A stretch of DNA of 37,784 bases. Source: JAGKXB01 sp964498835. Its GTDB lineage: Bacteria > Pseudomonadota > Gammaproteobacteria > Burkholderiales > Burkholderiaceae_D. This document shows positions 9,151-16,480 of this stretch, in pieces (positions within the stretch are counted from its first letter, which is position 1; every line of letters begins with the position of its first letter). The notes below the pieces were generated by a model. It did no database searches. It saw nothing but the letters and a program-made list of their open reading frames with translations, and was not told where the DNA came from. The translations under genes were made by a program, and so were the position numbers. The stretch lies in the NCBI GenBank assembly GCA_964498835.1, contig CAZCIX010000019.1:1-37784 (forward strand), read 5' to 3'.

Positions 9151-9169
9151 CCAAAACGTTGCATTTTGG
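9151..9169. promoter_or_regulatory. CCAAAA/TTTTGG dyad upstream of the transfer operon
   Basis: CCAAAA (9151-9156) and TTTTGG (9164-9169) form an inverted repeat with a 7-base spacer, 65 bases upstream of the first gene of the transfer operon. The same half-site is part of the larger inverted repeat before virB8. A common regulator is possible but unproven. A TATGATAAT sequence on the minus strand near 9113-9121 could serve as the -10 element of the operon promoter. Confidence 0.3.
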
Positions 9170-9254
9170 TAGTTTAATGGACTGTTTTTAGCGGTTTACT
9201 CTGGTTAATCCAATGTTTCCTAGATTATTGCAGTTGCTTACCGCAAATTACTTG

Positions 9255-9569
9255 CTAAAAAGCAATTTGTTTTTGTTCGGAAATCTTGGCAGGTAGTAAC
9301 GTTAAATTAATTTTTGTTATGGTTTTGTATTTTTCCCGAATATGATTTACCAAGCGCCCAAGGTTTTTAAAGGTTCTGGGTTGGCTTCTGACCCGCCTAG
9401 TGGCCAGATGTAAAATGCCATCACGCCAGTGATTTACTTTCAAGGTTACGTAAAATACTTCATTCTGGAATTCGATAATATTGAATTCTGATATCAGACC
9501 TTTTCTAGCCATAGTCGCTACTTCAGAATCTACAATGCTATTTTCTGGATCCCAATTACTCATATACAT
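9255..9569 (-). CDS. Small conserved-looking protein of unknown function
   Basis: This 104-residue soluble protein has no signal peptide or membrane segment. The start at 9569 is supported by AAAGGAG five bases upstream; a second in-frame ATG lies two codons later. Visible features are a strand-rich centre (FYVTLKVNHWRDGILHLATRR), then RSQPRTFKNLGRLVNHI, a helix resembling small plasmid-maintenance proteins, and a basic stretch near the end. I do not recognise a named family. It lies upstream of the transfer operon on the same strand, so a plasmid or ICE housekeeping role is plausible. Confidence 0.65.
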   Translation of the reverse strand: MYMSNWDPENSIVDSEVATMARKGLISEFNIIEFQNEVFYVTLKVNHWRDGILHLATRRVRSQPRTFKNLGRLVNHIREKYKTITKINLTLLPAKISEQKQIAF

Positions 9570-10225
9570 ACAACTCCTTTATGTATTGTCATTCTAATCT
9601 ATAAATATCTCCGTAGTTAAATGACAATAACGATTAAATGCCTCTTTAGTAATTTTCATGTTTGCGAGTGATTTGCTGGATCGCGTGGGGCGCGAAAGAA
9701 GGCTGAGACAGCCGTATTTTGCTTTCAAAAGTTGGCGTTGAATGGTACCTGATGCTGCAGGGCAGCATCAGTGCTTAGCTTGCCTGCTTGCATGCAGGAA
9801 AAATACTGACATTTCTTTTTACTTCCCTTCTTAACAACCTAATCAGGGTGTGGCTTTGCCCCACCAGGTCAGGCGCTACGCGCACGCCTTTCACGATGGA
9901 CTAGTGATCCTTTTCCTTTGTGTACACATAACTCCCGCCGCTGACTGGCAAAACATAATCAAGTGCGGCGAATGCACAAGAGGACGCCGTGCTTTGTCCT
10001 CACCCGTTCAATGCTCACTTCGTTGCGCTTCGCTGCGGCTTCCGGGCAACCCCTTGCTCCTTCTCCTTTTCACTTGATTTCGCCAGCCATACCGCGACGA
10101 AACTCATGTGAACCGATGAAGAAAACTGGAGCAGTAGCACTATCGTGAAATGCAACATCAATACGATTCCCGCTCCTAAATCTTTGTAACCCGATGATTT
10201 AAAAACGAGCCAAAGAGAGCCTAAA
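9570..10225. other. Noncoding stretch with hairpins between divergent genes
   Basis: No convincing gene is seen in this 656-base stretch. It holds a 10-bp perfect hairpin, CTGATGCTGC (9749-9758) with GCAGCATCAG (9762-9771) and a 3-base loop. It also has CCTGC/GCAGG arms at 9783-9798 and GAGGAC/GTCCTC arms at 9980-10001. The 9950-10080 part is more GC-rich than the surroundings. Such a region beside transfer genes could hold an origin or a control region, but no iterons or recognisable nic site were found. Confidence 0.4.
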
Positions 10226-10726
10226 ATGGAAAATAAAACTTGCTACAAAAATCTGATAAATGCTTCAAATGTTGAAAATTTGGTCGAAAAAGAGGATGCG
10301 ACAATAGCGCAAGCTTTAGAAATTTTAAAGTATCGTTCGCTTCAATCCGAAACCATTATCGATTCGCCCGATGTTTTAAAAAAATATTTGATATTGAAAT
10401 TATCTCAAGAAGAAAGGGAAATCTTTTCGATCATATGGTTAGATGTGAAGTATCGGATTATTGCTTTTGAAGATAATGCCCTAGGAACACTAACACATTG
10501 CAGCGTTTATACCCGTGAGATTCTTAAATCTGCATTGAAACACAACGCAGCCGCGTGTATTTTGGTGCATAACCATCCAAGTGGCTCTGCCGAACCAAGT
10601 AGTATGGATCACAAATTAACTAAAAATCTAAAAGAGGCTTTGGATTTTGTTGAGACTCGTGTTGTAGATCACATTGTTGTGGCTGGCACAACAACATATT
10701 CATTTGTGGAACATGGTTGTATTTAG
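10226..10726 (+). CDS. radC: RadC-like JAMM-domain protein
   Basis: This 166-residue protein belongs to the RadC/YeeS-like group common on plasmids and ICEs. The JAMM metal-binding motif is intact: HNHPSG with His115 and His117, then Asp128 in SAEPSSMDHKLT. This matches the zinc-metalloprotease-like fold; the family's true activity is unsettled despite the old DNA-repair name. Compared with chromosomal RadC (about 220 residues) it lacks the N-terminal helix-hairpin-helix part, as is usual for mobile-element copies. AGAGAG precedes the ATG. The gene stands alone, transcribed towards umuC, with a palindrome right after its stop. Confidence 0.9.
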   Translation: MENKTCYKNLINASNVENLVEKEDATIAQALEILKYRSLQSETIIDSPDVLKKYLILKLSQEEREIFSIIWLDVKYRIIAFEDNALGTLTHCSVYTREILKSALKHNAAACILVHNHPSGSAEPSSMDHKLTKNLKEALDFVETRVVDHIVVAGTTTYSFVEHGCI

Positions 10727-10738
10727 ATAAATTATGTA

Positions 10739-10764
10739 TGGACATTAAAATATTTTAATGTCCA
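10739..10764. terminator. 26-bp perfect palindrome after the radC-like gene
   Basis: A perfect palindrome with 13-bp arms and no spacer (left arm TGGACATTAAAAT) begins 13 bases after the radC-like stop codon. It is very AT-rich and lacks a following T-run, so it may be a weak terminator, an RNA-stabilising hairpin or a dimer-protein binding site. Confidence 0.4.
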
Positions 10765-10879
10765 CGGTTTATGTGGTTAACCTTGTTGATAAGTGCCAAA
10801 ATAAAATGTAACTATTTGATATTTATAATTTATTTTTGATTGATTAAAGTTTCATCATTCAATGTGTTTTCGTTAATAT

Positions 10880-10952
10880 GTACTAGCTCAGTCCCAATCT
10901 GACAGTTCCCGGTTTTTATATGGGAACTGTCAGATTGGGACTGAGCTAGTAC
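10880..10952. repeat. 31-bp perfect inverted repeat with 11-base loop
   Basis: The left arm (10880-10910, begins GTACTAGCTCAGTCCC) and right arm (10922-10952, ends GGGACTGAGCTAGTAC) are exact reverse complements over 31 bases. The loop is GGTTTTTATAT. It lies between the convergent radC-like and umuC genes. The stem is far longer than a normal intrinsic terminator and has no extended T-run, so fused transposon ends or a MITE are as likely. The outer GTAC is itself a palindrome, so a target duplication cannot be read. Confidence 0.75.
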
Positions 10953-11033
10953 ACGTTATCTATACGGTCACGTAGCGTGCGCGGTTTATCCACACAGAGG
11001 TGGCGCCCTGACCATCGCGCTCCAGGAATTTCC

Positions 11034-12293
11034 TTACGTGCAAACAGGCAATTGCTCCCAGTCAGTTGTATAACTTGGCGATTTTTGGTCTTGTCTGGCC
11101 GCCCAGTTCTTTATCGCCCCGTCCTGCGATAAAGTAAGTGTGCCTCTCCCAAATCGTCGATTGATGGCATCAAGTGTTTGCATCAATTGCGGATTTTCTG
11201 GCGCAGTACTAAACATATCGACTTGTAAAACTGATTCCGACGATATGCCATAAAACATGATCCCAGCTTTACGATAACGAAAACCTTTTTTATATATGGT
11301 TTTTAAGCACTCTATCGCCGCACGTTGCAATAGCATTGTATTAGACGTAGGCATCGGAAGTGGCATGGTCATGCATGGATGATATTGTGGTTGATCTTGC
11401 CTAAAACGGTCAGTCATCAGGAATACTTGCACCATGCTAGCTATCGATTTTTGACTGCGCAATTTTTCTGCTGCACATGAAATAAAGTGAGCAATTGCGC
11501 TTTCCAAGTCAAATAAATCGGAAATTGAAGAGGCAAATGATCGACTACTAATGATTTGTTGTTTCGGGCGTACGATCTCTTCTATTGTTATACAAGATTC
11601 GCCACGTAACTCTCTAATCGTTTTTTCCATTGTGATGCCAAAATGGCCCCGCATGGCAGTAAGGTCAGCATCTCGCAATTGCTTTACTGTTTCTATATTC
11701 AAGTTCAACAAAGATTTATTCAGTCGCCTTCCGATACCCCAAACTTCGCTAATTGGAATATTGCTTAAGACACTATCAATTTGTCGCTCTGTTAACTGAT
11801 TGTAATTAAAAACACCTTGGGATTTAGGATGCTGTTTGGCAACGAAATTCATCAGTTTTGCGAGTGTTTTTGAAGGGCCGATACCGATGCATACCGGCAT
11901 CGCTGCATACATGAGAACGCGCTGCCGGATTTCTTTCGCTCGCTCTGTGATGTTGTGAAAGCCCGTTAAATCAAGAAATGATTCGTCGATTGAATACACC
12001 TCTTGCGCGGGAGAGAATTGCGCAAGGATCGTCATGATGCGATTGCTGATATCCGCATACAAAGCAAAATTTGATGAAAAAACACTTACTTTGTGCTGTT
12101 GTGCCAAACCACGTACTTTGAAAAATGGCTGCGCCATCTTGAATCCCAATGCTTTTGCTTCATTGCTACGACTAATAATCGCACCATCGTTACTACTCAG
12201 TACCAACACGGGAGAAGTGGCCAGGTCGGGTCGGAAAATGCGTTCGCAATTAGCGTAAAAATTGTTGCAATCAATCAGGGCAATACTGCGCAT
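11034..12293 (-). CDS. umuC: UmuC/RumB/MucB-like translesion DNA polymerase V subunit
   Basis: This 419-residue Y-family polymerase is the catalytic subunit of an error-prone Pol V. The palm residues are present: Asp8 in ALIDCNNFYANCERIF and Asp103-Glu104 in EVYSIDESFLDLTG. CIGIGPSKTLAKLMNF and the helix-hairpin-helix ISEVWGIGRRLNKSL follow, then the little-finger domain (QQIISSRSFAS). Length matches UmuC (about 420). It is the second gene of an SOS operon, 18 bases after umuD. Plasmid- and ICE-borne copies such as MucAB and RumAB raise mutation rate after DNA damage; that role is inferred here from family. Confidence 0.95.
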   Translation of the reverse strand: MRSIALIDCNNFYANCERIFRPDLATSPVLVLSSNDGAIISRSNEAKALGFKMAQPFFKVRGLAQQHKVSVFSSNFALYADISNRIMTILAQFSPAQEVYSIDESFLDLTGFHNITERAKEIRQRVLMYAAMPVCIGIGPSKTLAKLMNFVAKQHPKSQGVFNYNQLTERQIDSVLSNIPISEVWGIGRRLNKSLLNLNIETVKQLRDADLTAMRGHFGITMEKTIRELRGESCITIEEIVRPKQQIISSRSFASSISDLFDLESAIAHFISCAAEKLRSQKSIASMVQVFLMTDRFRQDQPQYHPCMTMPLPMPTSNTMLLQRAAIECLKTIYKKGFRYRKAGIMFYGISSESVLQVDMFSTAPENPQLMQTLDAINRRFGRGTLTLSQDGAIKNWAARQDQKSPSYTTDWEQLPVCT

Positions 12294-12311
12294 ACAAGCT
12301 CACTAGTGGTA

Positions 12312-12734
12312 TTAGCAATGCAAAATGCGACGTAAGTTAAAAGTTACCACGCCCCAAATTCGTAGTTCCTGACCTTCATGAAAGGTAATGGGCGCATAAA
12401 CTTTATTTTCAGCAATCAGCATGACTTTTCCACCCTTTTTATAAAGGCGTTTGACAGTATAGGCATCATCAACAATGGCAAGCACAATATGATTATGTCT
12501 AACATCAATCGATCTATCGACAATGATAGTGTCACCATCAAAAATACCAATTCCAGTCATGGAATCGTTGCTTACGCGAAATAGATAAGATGCTTCACGA
12601 TTGATAAGCAAATGATCATTCAAATCAATGCGACGCGCATGGTCAGTAGCAGGGGAGGGGAAGCCACAATTGACTGCACTATCAAAAAAAGTTAAAGGTA
12701 GTGCAGCCTGTGACAATTGAATTGGGTGGCTCAT
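12312..12734 (-). CDS. umuD: UmuD/RumA/MucA-like Pol V accessory protein, LexA-type autoprotease
   Basis: The product has 140 residues from the ATG at 12734. A longer frame from a GTG at 12755 exists, but that codon lies inside the LexA box, so the ATG is preferred. The protein self-cleaves when bound to RecA filaments and then joins UmuC to form Pol V. The cleavage site Cys23-Gly24 (NCGFPSP), the nucleophile Ser58 (SNDSMTGIG) and the general base Lys95 (YTVKRLYKK) are all in place. No Shine-Dalgarno sequence is seen before the ATG, and only 5 bases separate the ATG from the operator. Confidence 0.93.
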   Translation of the reverse strand: MSHPIQLSQAALPLTFFDSAVNCGFPSPATDHARRIDLNDHLLINREASYLFRVSNDSMTGIGIFDGDTIIVDRSIDVRHNHIVLAIVDDAYTVKRLYKKGGKVMLIAENKVYAPITFHEGQELRIWGVVTFNLRRILHC

Positions 12735-12739
12735 AAATA

Positions 12740-12785
12740 TACTGTTTAAATACACAGTATATAATAAGCACTTTCATAATTGCAA
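12740..12785 (-). promoter_or_regulatory. LexA box overlapping the umuDC promoter
   Basis: TACTG-N10-CAGTA occupies 12740-12759 and has the CTG-N10-CAG core of LexA operators. On the minus strand a -35 TTGCAA (12780-12785) and a -10 TATACT (12756-12761), 18 bases apart, fit a sigma-70 promoter whose -10 overlaps the operator. Repression by LexA and induction by DNA damage follow. Predicted transcription would start roughly 15 bases before the umuD ATG, giving a very short leader. Confidence 0.85.
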
Positions 12786-12913
12786 AACTAAATTTTCATG
12801 TTTAATGATGGTAAAACAATATCTACGTTTTCCAATTGAAGCATGATCTTTGGCAAGAGCTACTGACACATTTAATTCAAACTTTTGATGAAATTCAAAA
12901 GCAAAGCAGTCGC

Positions 12914-13453
12914 TTACCGATGAAACCAACGTTTGTTGTCAAAAGGGAATATAACCCTGTTTTCTACAGTATCGATAATTATGGGTATCCAATCCCCCTC
13001 GTTTCCTAGTGGATTTTTTTGAATTTGGAGCACGGCATACGTTCGCCCCACAACAGCTTGAAATGCTATCTTATATTTAGATGGATTCCGTACTCGAAAA
13101 TCATCTATAGACACCACTAAATTTGTTTCTCCAGCAGGAACAGTAATTTTGTAAGTTCCAGACGAGCTATCATTAAAGGCATTGATAACTTTTCCTACGC
13201 AATCAGGGCAACGAAATGTTTGTGAACCTTTTGTTTCATTCACTTCATAAACAAGTGCTGGACCTATACCGCTATTGAAATAACGCTTTCCGTATGTAAA
13301 AGATGTTGCAATTACAGCTTCGCACGTGGCGTTACACTCAGTAGAAAGAACCGCTTTTCCAGATAAATTATTGGAAAGATCAACTTCTTTGACTAATTGT
13401 GTGGCGCATGAACTGAAAAGAAAAATTAAAAAAGTTGCAATGATTTTCAACAT
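12914..13453 (-). CDS. Putative lipoprotein of unknown function
   Basis: This 179-residue protein has a short signal peptide ending in the lipobox LFSSC (Cys16), so it is probably lipid-anchored. The mature part has several cysteines (ECNATCEAV, FRCPDC) and looks beta-rich, with GTYKITVPAGETNLVVSI and RTYAVLQI strands. No family is recognised. AGGGA stands in front of the ATG. It is on the same strand as umuDC but upstream of the LexA-controlled promoter, so it is a separate unit. Confidence 0.7.
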   Translation of the reverse strand: MLKIIATFLIFLFSSCATQLVKEVDLSNNLSGKAVLSTECNATCEAVIATSFTYGKRYFNSGIGPALVYEVNETKGSQTFRCPDCVGKVINAFNDSSSGTYKITVPAGETNLVVSIDDFRVRNPSKYKIAFQAVVGRTYAVLQIQKNPLGNEGDWIPIIIDTVENRVIFPFDNKRWFHR

Positions 13454-13749
13454 ACTACTATTCCCTATGATGCTTTAATGCCAAATTGGCTGGCTGGCAC
13501 AACTTAGTCTAATTATGAATGACTACTATATTGCGTTGCATTTTTATAGACGAAATTATTATGCCCATGATTCTAATTATCCTATTCTTAAGCCCAAGAA
13601 TGGATGCAATATAAGCAAAAATCTAGTTAACGTTCTACTCCGATGAATCCATGCATGTGTTCAGTAAACGGTCGTTTTTAAGACACCACCAAAAAGCGCC
13701 TTGACCGGCGCTGTTTTTTGCTGGAAACTGTCTATTAACTCATCCAACA
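13454..13749. other. AT-rich intergenic stretch before the first resolvase
   Basis: There is no gene here. TATATTGC near 13527 recurs in inverted form near 13606-13613 (GCAATATA), the only repeat noticed besides the terminator hairpin listed separately. Resolvases usually have a res site upstream, but no clear three-subsite array could be read. Confidence 0.3.
13695..13719. terminator. Bidirectional intrinsic terminator
   Basis: AGCGCC (13695-13700) and GGCGCT (13707-13712) form a GC-rich stem with a 6-base loop. A T-run follows (13714-13719) and an A-run precedes it, so it can terminate in both directions. No gene directly ends here, which suggests that an upstream gene was lost when the region was rearranged. 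Confidence 0.6.
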
Positions 13750-14355
13750 ATGTATATATCTATTGTGACTGTAAATCATAAAAAAATCGGCTATGCACGC
13801 GTGTCCACCGATGACCAGAATTTGGACTTGCAACGTGATGCTTTATTGAAAGCTGGTTGCGCTGAAATATACGAAGAAAAAGCCAGTGGCAAAAATGTTG
13901 AACGCATCGAACTCGACCATTGCCTGCGAGCACTGCGTGCTGGCGATACGCTGGTGGTGTGGCGATTAGACAGGTTAGGACGCTCATTGCCAGACTTGGT
14001 GCGCATCGTTGGTGAAGTGGAAGCGCGTGGCGTTGCTTTTGAATCCATCACTGAAAGAATTGATACCAGCAGCGCCGCTGGCAAACTGATTTTTCATGTT
14101 TTCGCATCGTTGGCGGAATTCGAACGCAATTTGATTCGGGAGCGCACTCATGCTGGTTTGGCCGCTGCTCGTGCTCGTGGTCGTAAGGGTGGTAGAAAGC
14201 CTAAGCTCGATGAAAGGCAGATTCGGGAAATTCGGGCAGTGCTTAAAGACCCGGATGTGCGCGTTACTGATGTGGCTAAACGGTATGGGGTAGGGCGGGC
14301 TACGATTTACAAGCATGTTGGTGCTGTGCAACCGAAGCGTAATGAAAAAGCATGA
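13750..14355 (+). CDS. Serine recombinase of the resolvase/invertase family
   Basis: This 201-residue small serine recombinase catalyses site-specific DNA strand exchange. The catalytic serine is Ser19 in GYARVSTDDQNLDLQRD. The LVVWRLDRLGRSLPDL block holds the active-site arginines, and AGKLIFHVFASLAEFERNLI is the long dimerisation E-helix. A Gly/Arg-rich hinge (ARGRKGGRKPKL) leads to a C-terminal helix-turn-helix (VTDVAKRYGVGRATIYKHV). The start has no good ribosome binding site; a GTG five codons later is an alternative. It is not paired with a transposase. It differs clearly from the other two resolvase types in the window. Confidence 0.92.
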   Translation: MYISIVTVNHKKIGYARVSTDDQNLDLQRDALLKAGCAEIYEEKASGKNVERIELDHCLRALRAGDTLVVWRLDRLGRSLPDLVRIVGEVEARGVAFESITERIDTSSAAGKLIFHVFASLAEFERNLIRERTHAGLAAARARGRKGGRKPKLDERQIREIRAVLKDPDVRVTDVAKRYGVGRATIYKHVGAVQPKRNEKA

Positions 14356-14468
14356 TTGATCCGCATGCAGTTCCCTCACCTGTGGAATTTTTGCCCTAAT
14401 ATCTCTTAGAGTACTATAGCGCCCTCTAAAATATTACAGTACGACTTTTTGTAGAAAAAACAATAATA

Positions 14469-14912
14469 ATGCCTCTATATCCAAATGCTCTGGATTTAAT
14501 CCGAGTAAATTTAGAATTGTTGAAAGCAGGAGGGCGACCAAAAGTTATTTCTATTGGCTACCTAACTGAAACGCAGCATCAGGCGATTAATGTGATTAGG
14601 ACGAGAGAGGAGAAGCCATTATTGGTAGAACCTGTAGTCTTGTTTTTAGGAAGGCACTTGTATGAGAGCCGCAATGCCGACGGATATACGATTGATGACA
14701 TGATGAGCATGATCGAAAGTGCGCTGTCTGCTGATTCGGTTGCCCATGCCCACCACAAAATGACTGGAATTATGAATCACTCTGCACGCGACGACGGTTA
14801 TGGTAACCAAGTACATGATTTAGGTGTTTTTGAATTATATGCCAAGCGTCCGAAAGCAGAGCTGCTGTCGGTGATCCCGAAAGGTGATAATAATAAACCG
14901 AAGGATCGCTGA
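14469..14912 (+). CDS. Protein of unknown function
   Basis: This 147-residue soluble protein looks mixed alpha/beta, with recognisable blocks LELLKAGGRPKVISIGYLTE, PVVLFLGRHLYESR, DGYTIDDMMSMIESAL and LLSVIPKGD. I recall similar hypothetical proteins in mobile-element settings but no assigned function. It follows the first resolvase by 113 bases on the same strand. There is no obvious ribosome binding site, and the end is marked by a hairpin eight bases after the stop. Confidence 0.7.
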   Translation: MPLYPNALDLIRVNLELLKAGGRPKVISIGYLTETQHQAINVIRTREEKPLLVEPVVLFLGRHLYESRNADGYTIDDMMSMIESALSADSVAHAHHKMTGIMNHSARDDGYGNQVHDLGVFELYAKRPKAELLSVIPKGDNNKPKDR

Positions 14913-14919
14913 AAATGAA

Positions 14920-14948
14920 AACGGCCGCTCTCGGGGAGAGCGACCGTT
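14920..14948 (+). terminator. Hairpin after the unknown gene
   Basis: AACGGCCGCTCTC (14920-14932) pairs with GAGAGCGACCGTT (14936-14948) over 13 positions with one mismatch and a 3-base loop. No T-run follows, so termination may be inefficient. It starts 8 bases after the stop codon. Confidence 0.55.
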
Positions 14949-15062
14949 AAATACTACCGAGATATAGTCCAGGGTAACGTAAATCTGTCCTGCGCCCCTA
15001 TATCTCTAACGTTCATTGTAGCTTAAATTTGATTATGTGTGTATAAAAAGGAGCAGTGCATT

Positions 15063-15206
15063 CAGGGCGATTGCGCTATAAGCTGCACAAATTAGAAGAC
15101 ATCGTCATGCTCACGCTATGTGCGGTGCTATGCGGATATGAAGACTGGGTAATCATAGAAAACTTTGGCATTACTTAGTGCCAGGGGACATAGCGCGATT
15201 GCCCTG
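15063..15206 (+). mobile_element. Remnant of an ISAs1-family insertion sequence
   Basis: From about 15074 to 15178 the plus strand encodes LRYKLHKLEDIVMLTLCAVL then CGYEDWVIIENFG before a stop. This matches the N-terminal region typical of ISAs1-family DDE transposases; the catalytic domain is gone. The segment is bounded by imperfect inverted ends, CAGGGCGATTGCGCTAT (15063-15079) and the complement of ATAGCGCGATTGCCCTG (15190-15206), which agree at 15 of 17 positions and begin with CAGGG as I recall for this family's ends. No flanking target duplication is visible. It cannot encode an active enzyme. Confidence 0.6.
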
Positions 15207-15316
15207 TTCTCTCGGTGTTGCACACGATCATTTTATCCTGATAGATGACTGTGAAGTTCTTCTGCTTTGACACTCAGATCAAAGCAATTTGCATTAATTA
15301 AAGTGACTATATAAAG

Positions 15317-15346
15317 AAATAGCCCCTCTTGCGAGAGGCTATTTTT
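15317..15346 (+). terminator. Intrinsic terminator
   Basis: AAATAGCCCCTC (15317-15328) pairs with GAGAGGCTATTT (15333-15344) with one mismatch and a TTGC loop. The 3' arm runs into a T5 tract. It is a classical rho-independent terminator, able to work in both directions, and now has no gene attached. Confidence 0.75.
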
Positions 15347-15529
15347 GTAACAAGTCGGTCACCTCTTAATTATCCGCACCATTGTGCAGACCATTTTCAT
15401 GGCGGGTAGCAGCCGCGATCCGCTTATAGCTGCCTTTTCCTACAGAACTACTATAGGACATATTGACGATTCCGCCAACAATGTGTTTGGCAAAGATGTG
15501 TTGCGATTTAAAAATCCCTACTGAATTTT

Positions 15530-15652
15530 TGTCACATTACATTAAAAAATAACCTTTTGCATGTCTTACTATAAATAACCAGTTAAGTGACAAATTTTGA
15601 ATTCAAAACAATTACGCTTCACAATGTCACATAATCGAACGTATAAGTGACA
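15530..15652. promoter_or_regulatory. Resolution (res)-like site upstream of the second resolvase
   Basis: Repeated TGTCAC/GTGACA half-sites lie in front of the resolvase. A 28-bp subsite runs from TGTCAC at 15625 to GTGACA at 15652. A second, of 31 bp, runs from TGTCTTAC at 15562 to AAGTGACA ending at 15592. A third half-site, TGTCAC, is at 15530. Spacing and size resemble the three-subsite res of Tn3-like resolvases, where binding also represses the resolvase promoter. The innermost subsite ends nine bases before the start codon. Confidence 0.65.
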
Positions 15653-15661
15653 GGTAAAATT

Positions 15662-16276
15662 ATGCTAATTGGCTACATGCGAGTATCAAAGGCGGACGGA
15701 TCACAAACAACAGACTTACAGCGCGATGCGCTGGTGGCAGCTGGGGTTGATCAGGCGCAATTGTATGAAGATCACGTGTCGGGCAAACGCGAAGATCGTC
15801 CAAGATTGACAGCTTGCCTCAAGGCACTACGAGATGGCGATACGTTAATGGTGTGGAAACTTGATAGGCTAGGGCGAAATTTGCGCCACTTGATCAACAC
15901 AGTGCATGATTTGACAGCACGTGGTGTGGGCCTCAAAGTGTTGACTGGCCAGGGTGCTGCCATTGATACCACCAGTGCAGCCGGAAAACTGGTCTTTGGT
16001 ATTTTTGCTGCATTGGCTGAGTTTGAGCGTGAACTAATTTCTGAGCGTACCGTTGCTGGATTGGCATCAGCACGGGCGAGGGGGCGTAACGGAGGACGGC
16101 CGTTTAAAATGACACCTGCCAAACTGCGTCTAGCGATGGCCTCCATGGGCAAACCGGAAACTAAGGTGGGCGTGCTTTGTGAAGAACTTGGCATCACGCG
16201 GCAGACTTTGTATCGGCATGTGTCGCCCAAAGGAGAACTGCGGCCGGATGGCGTGAAATTGTTTGCGAGAGTTTGA
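15662..16276 (+). CDS. Serine resolvase (Tn3-type TnpR-like)
   Basis: This 204-residue enzyme starts at the ATG at 15662, with AGGT upstream; a longer frame from a GTG at 15647 would overlap the res-like site. Ser9 in IGYMRVSK is the nucleophile. The blocks LMVWKLDRLGRNLRHL, AAGKLVFGIFAALAEFEREL and the C-terminal helix-turn-helix (VGVLCEELGITRQTLYRHV) are all complete. It should resolve co-integrates or dimers at its own upstream site. No transposase partner survives nearby; only the small ISAs1-type remnant is found, which is not a resolvase-bearing family. Confidence 0.93.
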   Translation: MLIGYMRVSKADGSQTTDLQRDALVAAGVDQAQLYEDHVSGKREDRPRLTACLKALRDGDTLMVWKLDRLGRNLRHLINTVHDLTARGVGLKVLTGQGAAIDTTSAAGKLVFGIFAALAEFERELISERTVAGLASARARGRNGGRPFKMTPAKLRLAMASMGKPETKVGVLCEELGITRQTLYRHVSPKGELRPDGVKLFARV

Positions 16277-16480
16277 GGAAATTGGTTAATCAAATTTCTA
16301 TTTTAATCGCGACAAAAATTTTACCTATGAACACATTACTTGATTTTATAATTTCAGGAGATGGGCAATAATAGCCAAATTACTTGGCCACCGCAATGAT
16401 TCTTGGATCGACATGCGCCCACAGTTTGATGCGCTTAAATGAGCATAATGCTTTCTTACAAATAACGGAAAGAATGAAAT

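Larger units (their letters stand above)
14949..15529. other. Noncoding stretch with structured and remnant DNA
   Basis: No intact gene is present. The stretch contains a hairpin with 9-bp perfect arms, GAGATATAG (14959-14967) and CTATATCTC (14998-15006), with a nested CAGG/CCTG pair. It then contains the transposase remnant and a strong terminator, both listed separately. It is a patchwork left between two resolvase genes. Confidence 0.5.

Noticed and set aside
9850..10148. Two overlapping short frames in the noncoding region
   Set aside because: Composition is biased, there is no ribosome binding site, and the amino acid sequences are low in structure; probably chance.
12815..12913. Plus-strand frame with protein-like text (HDLWQELLTHLIQTFDEIQK) between umuD and the lipoprotein
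   Set aside because: It has no start codon or ribosome binding site and continues into the antisense of the lipoprotein gene; possibly a tiny relic but not supportable as a gene.
16370..16440. Fragment AKLLGHRNDSWIDM, resembling the end of a tyrosine integrase
   Set aside because: Only about 20 residues match loosely, and the catalytic Arg/His/Tyr residues are not found around it.
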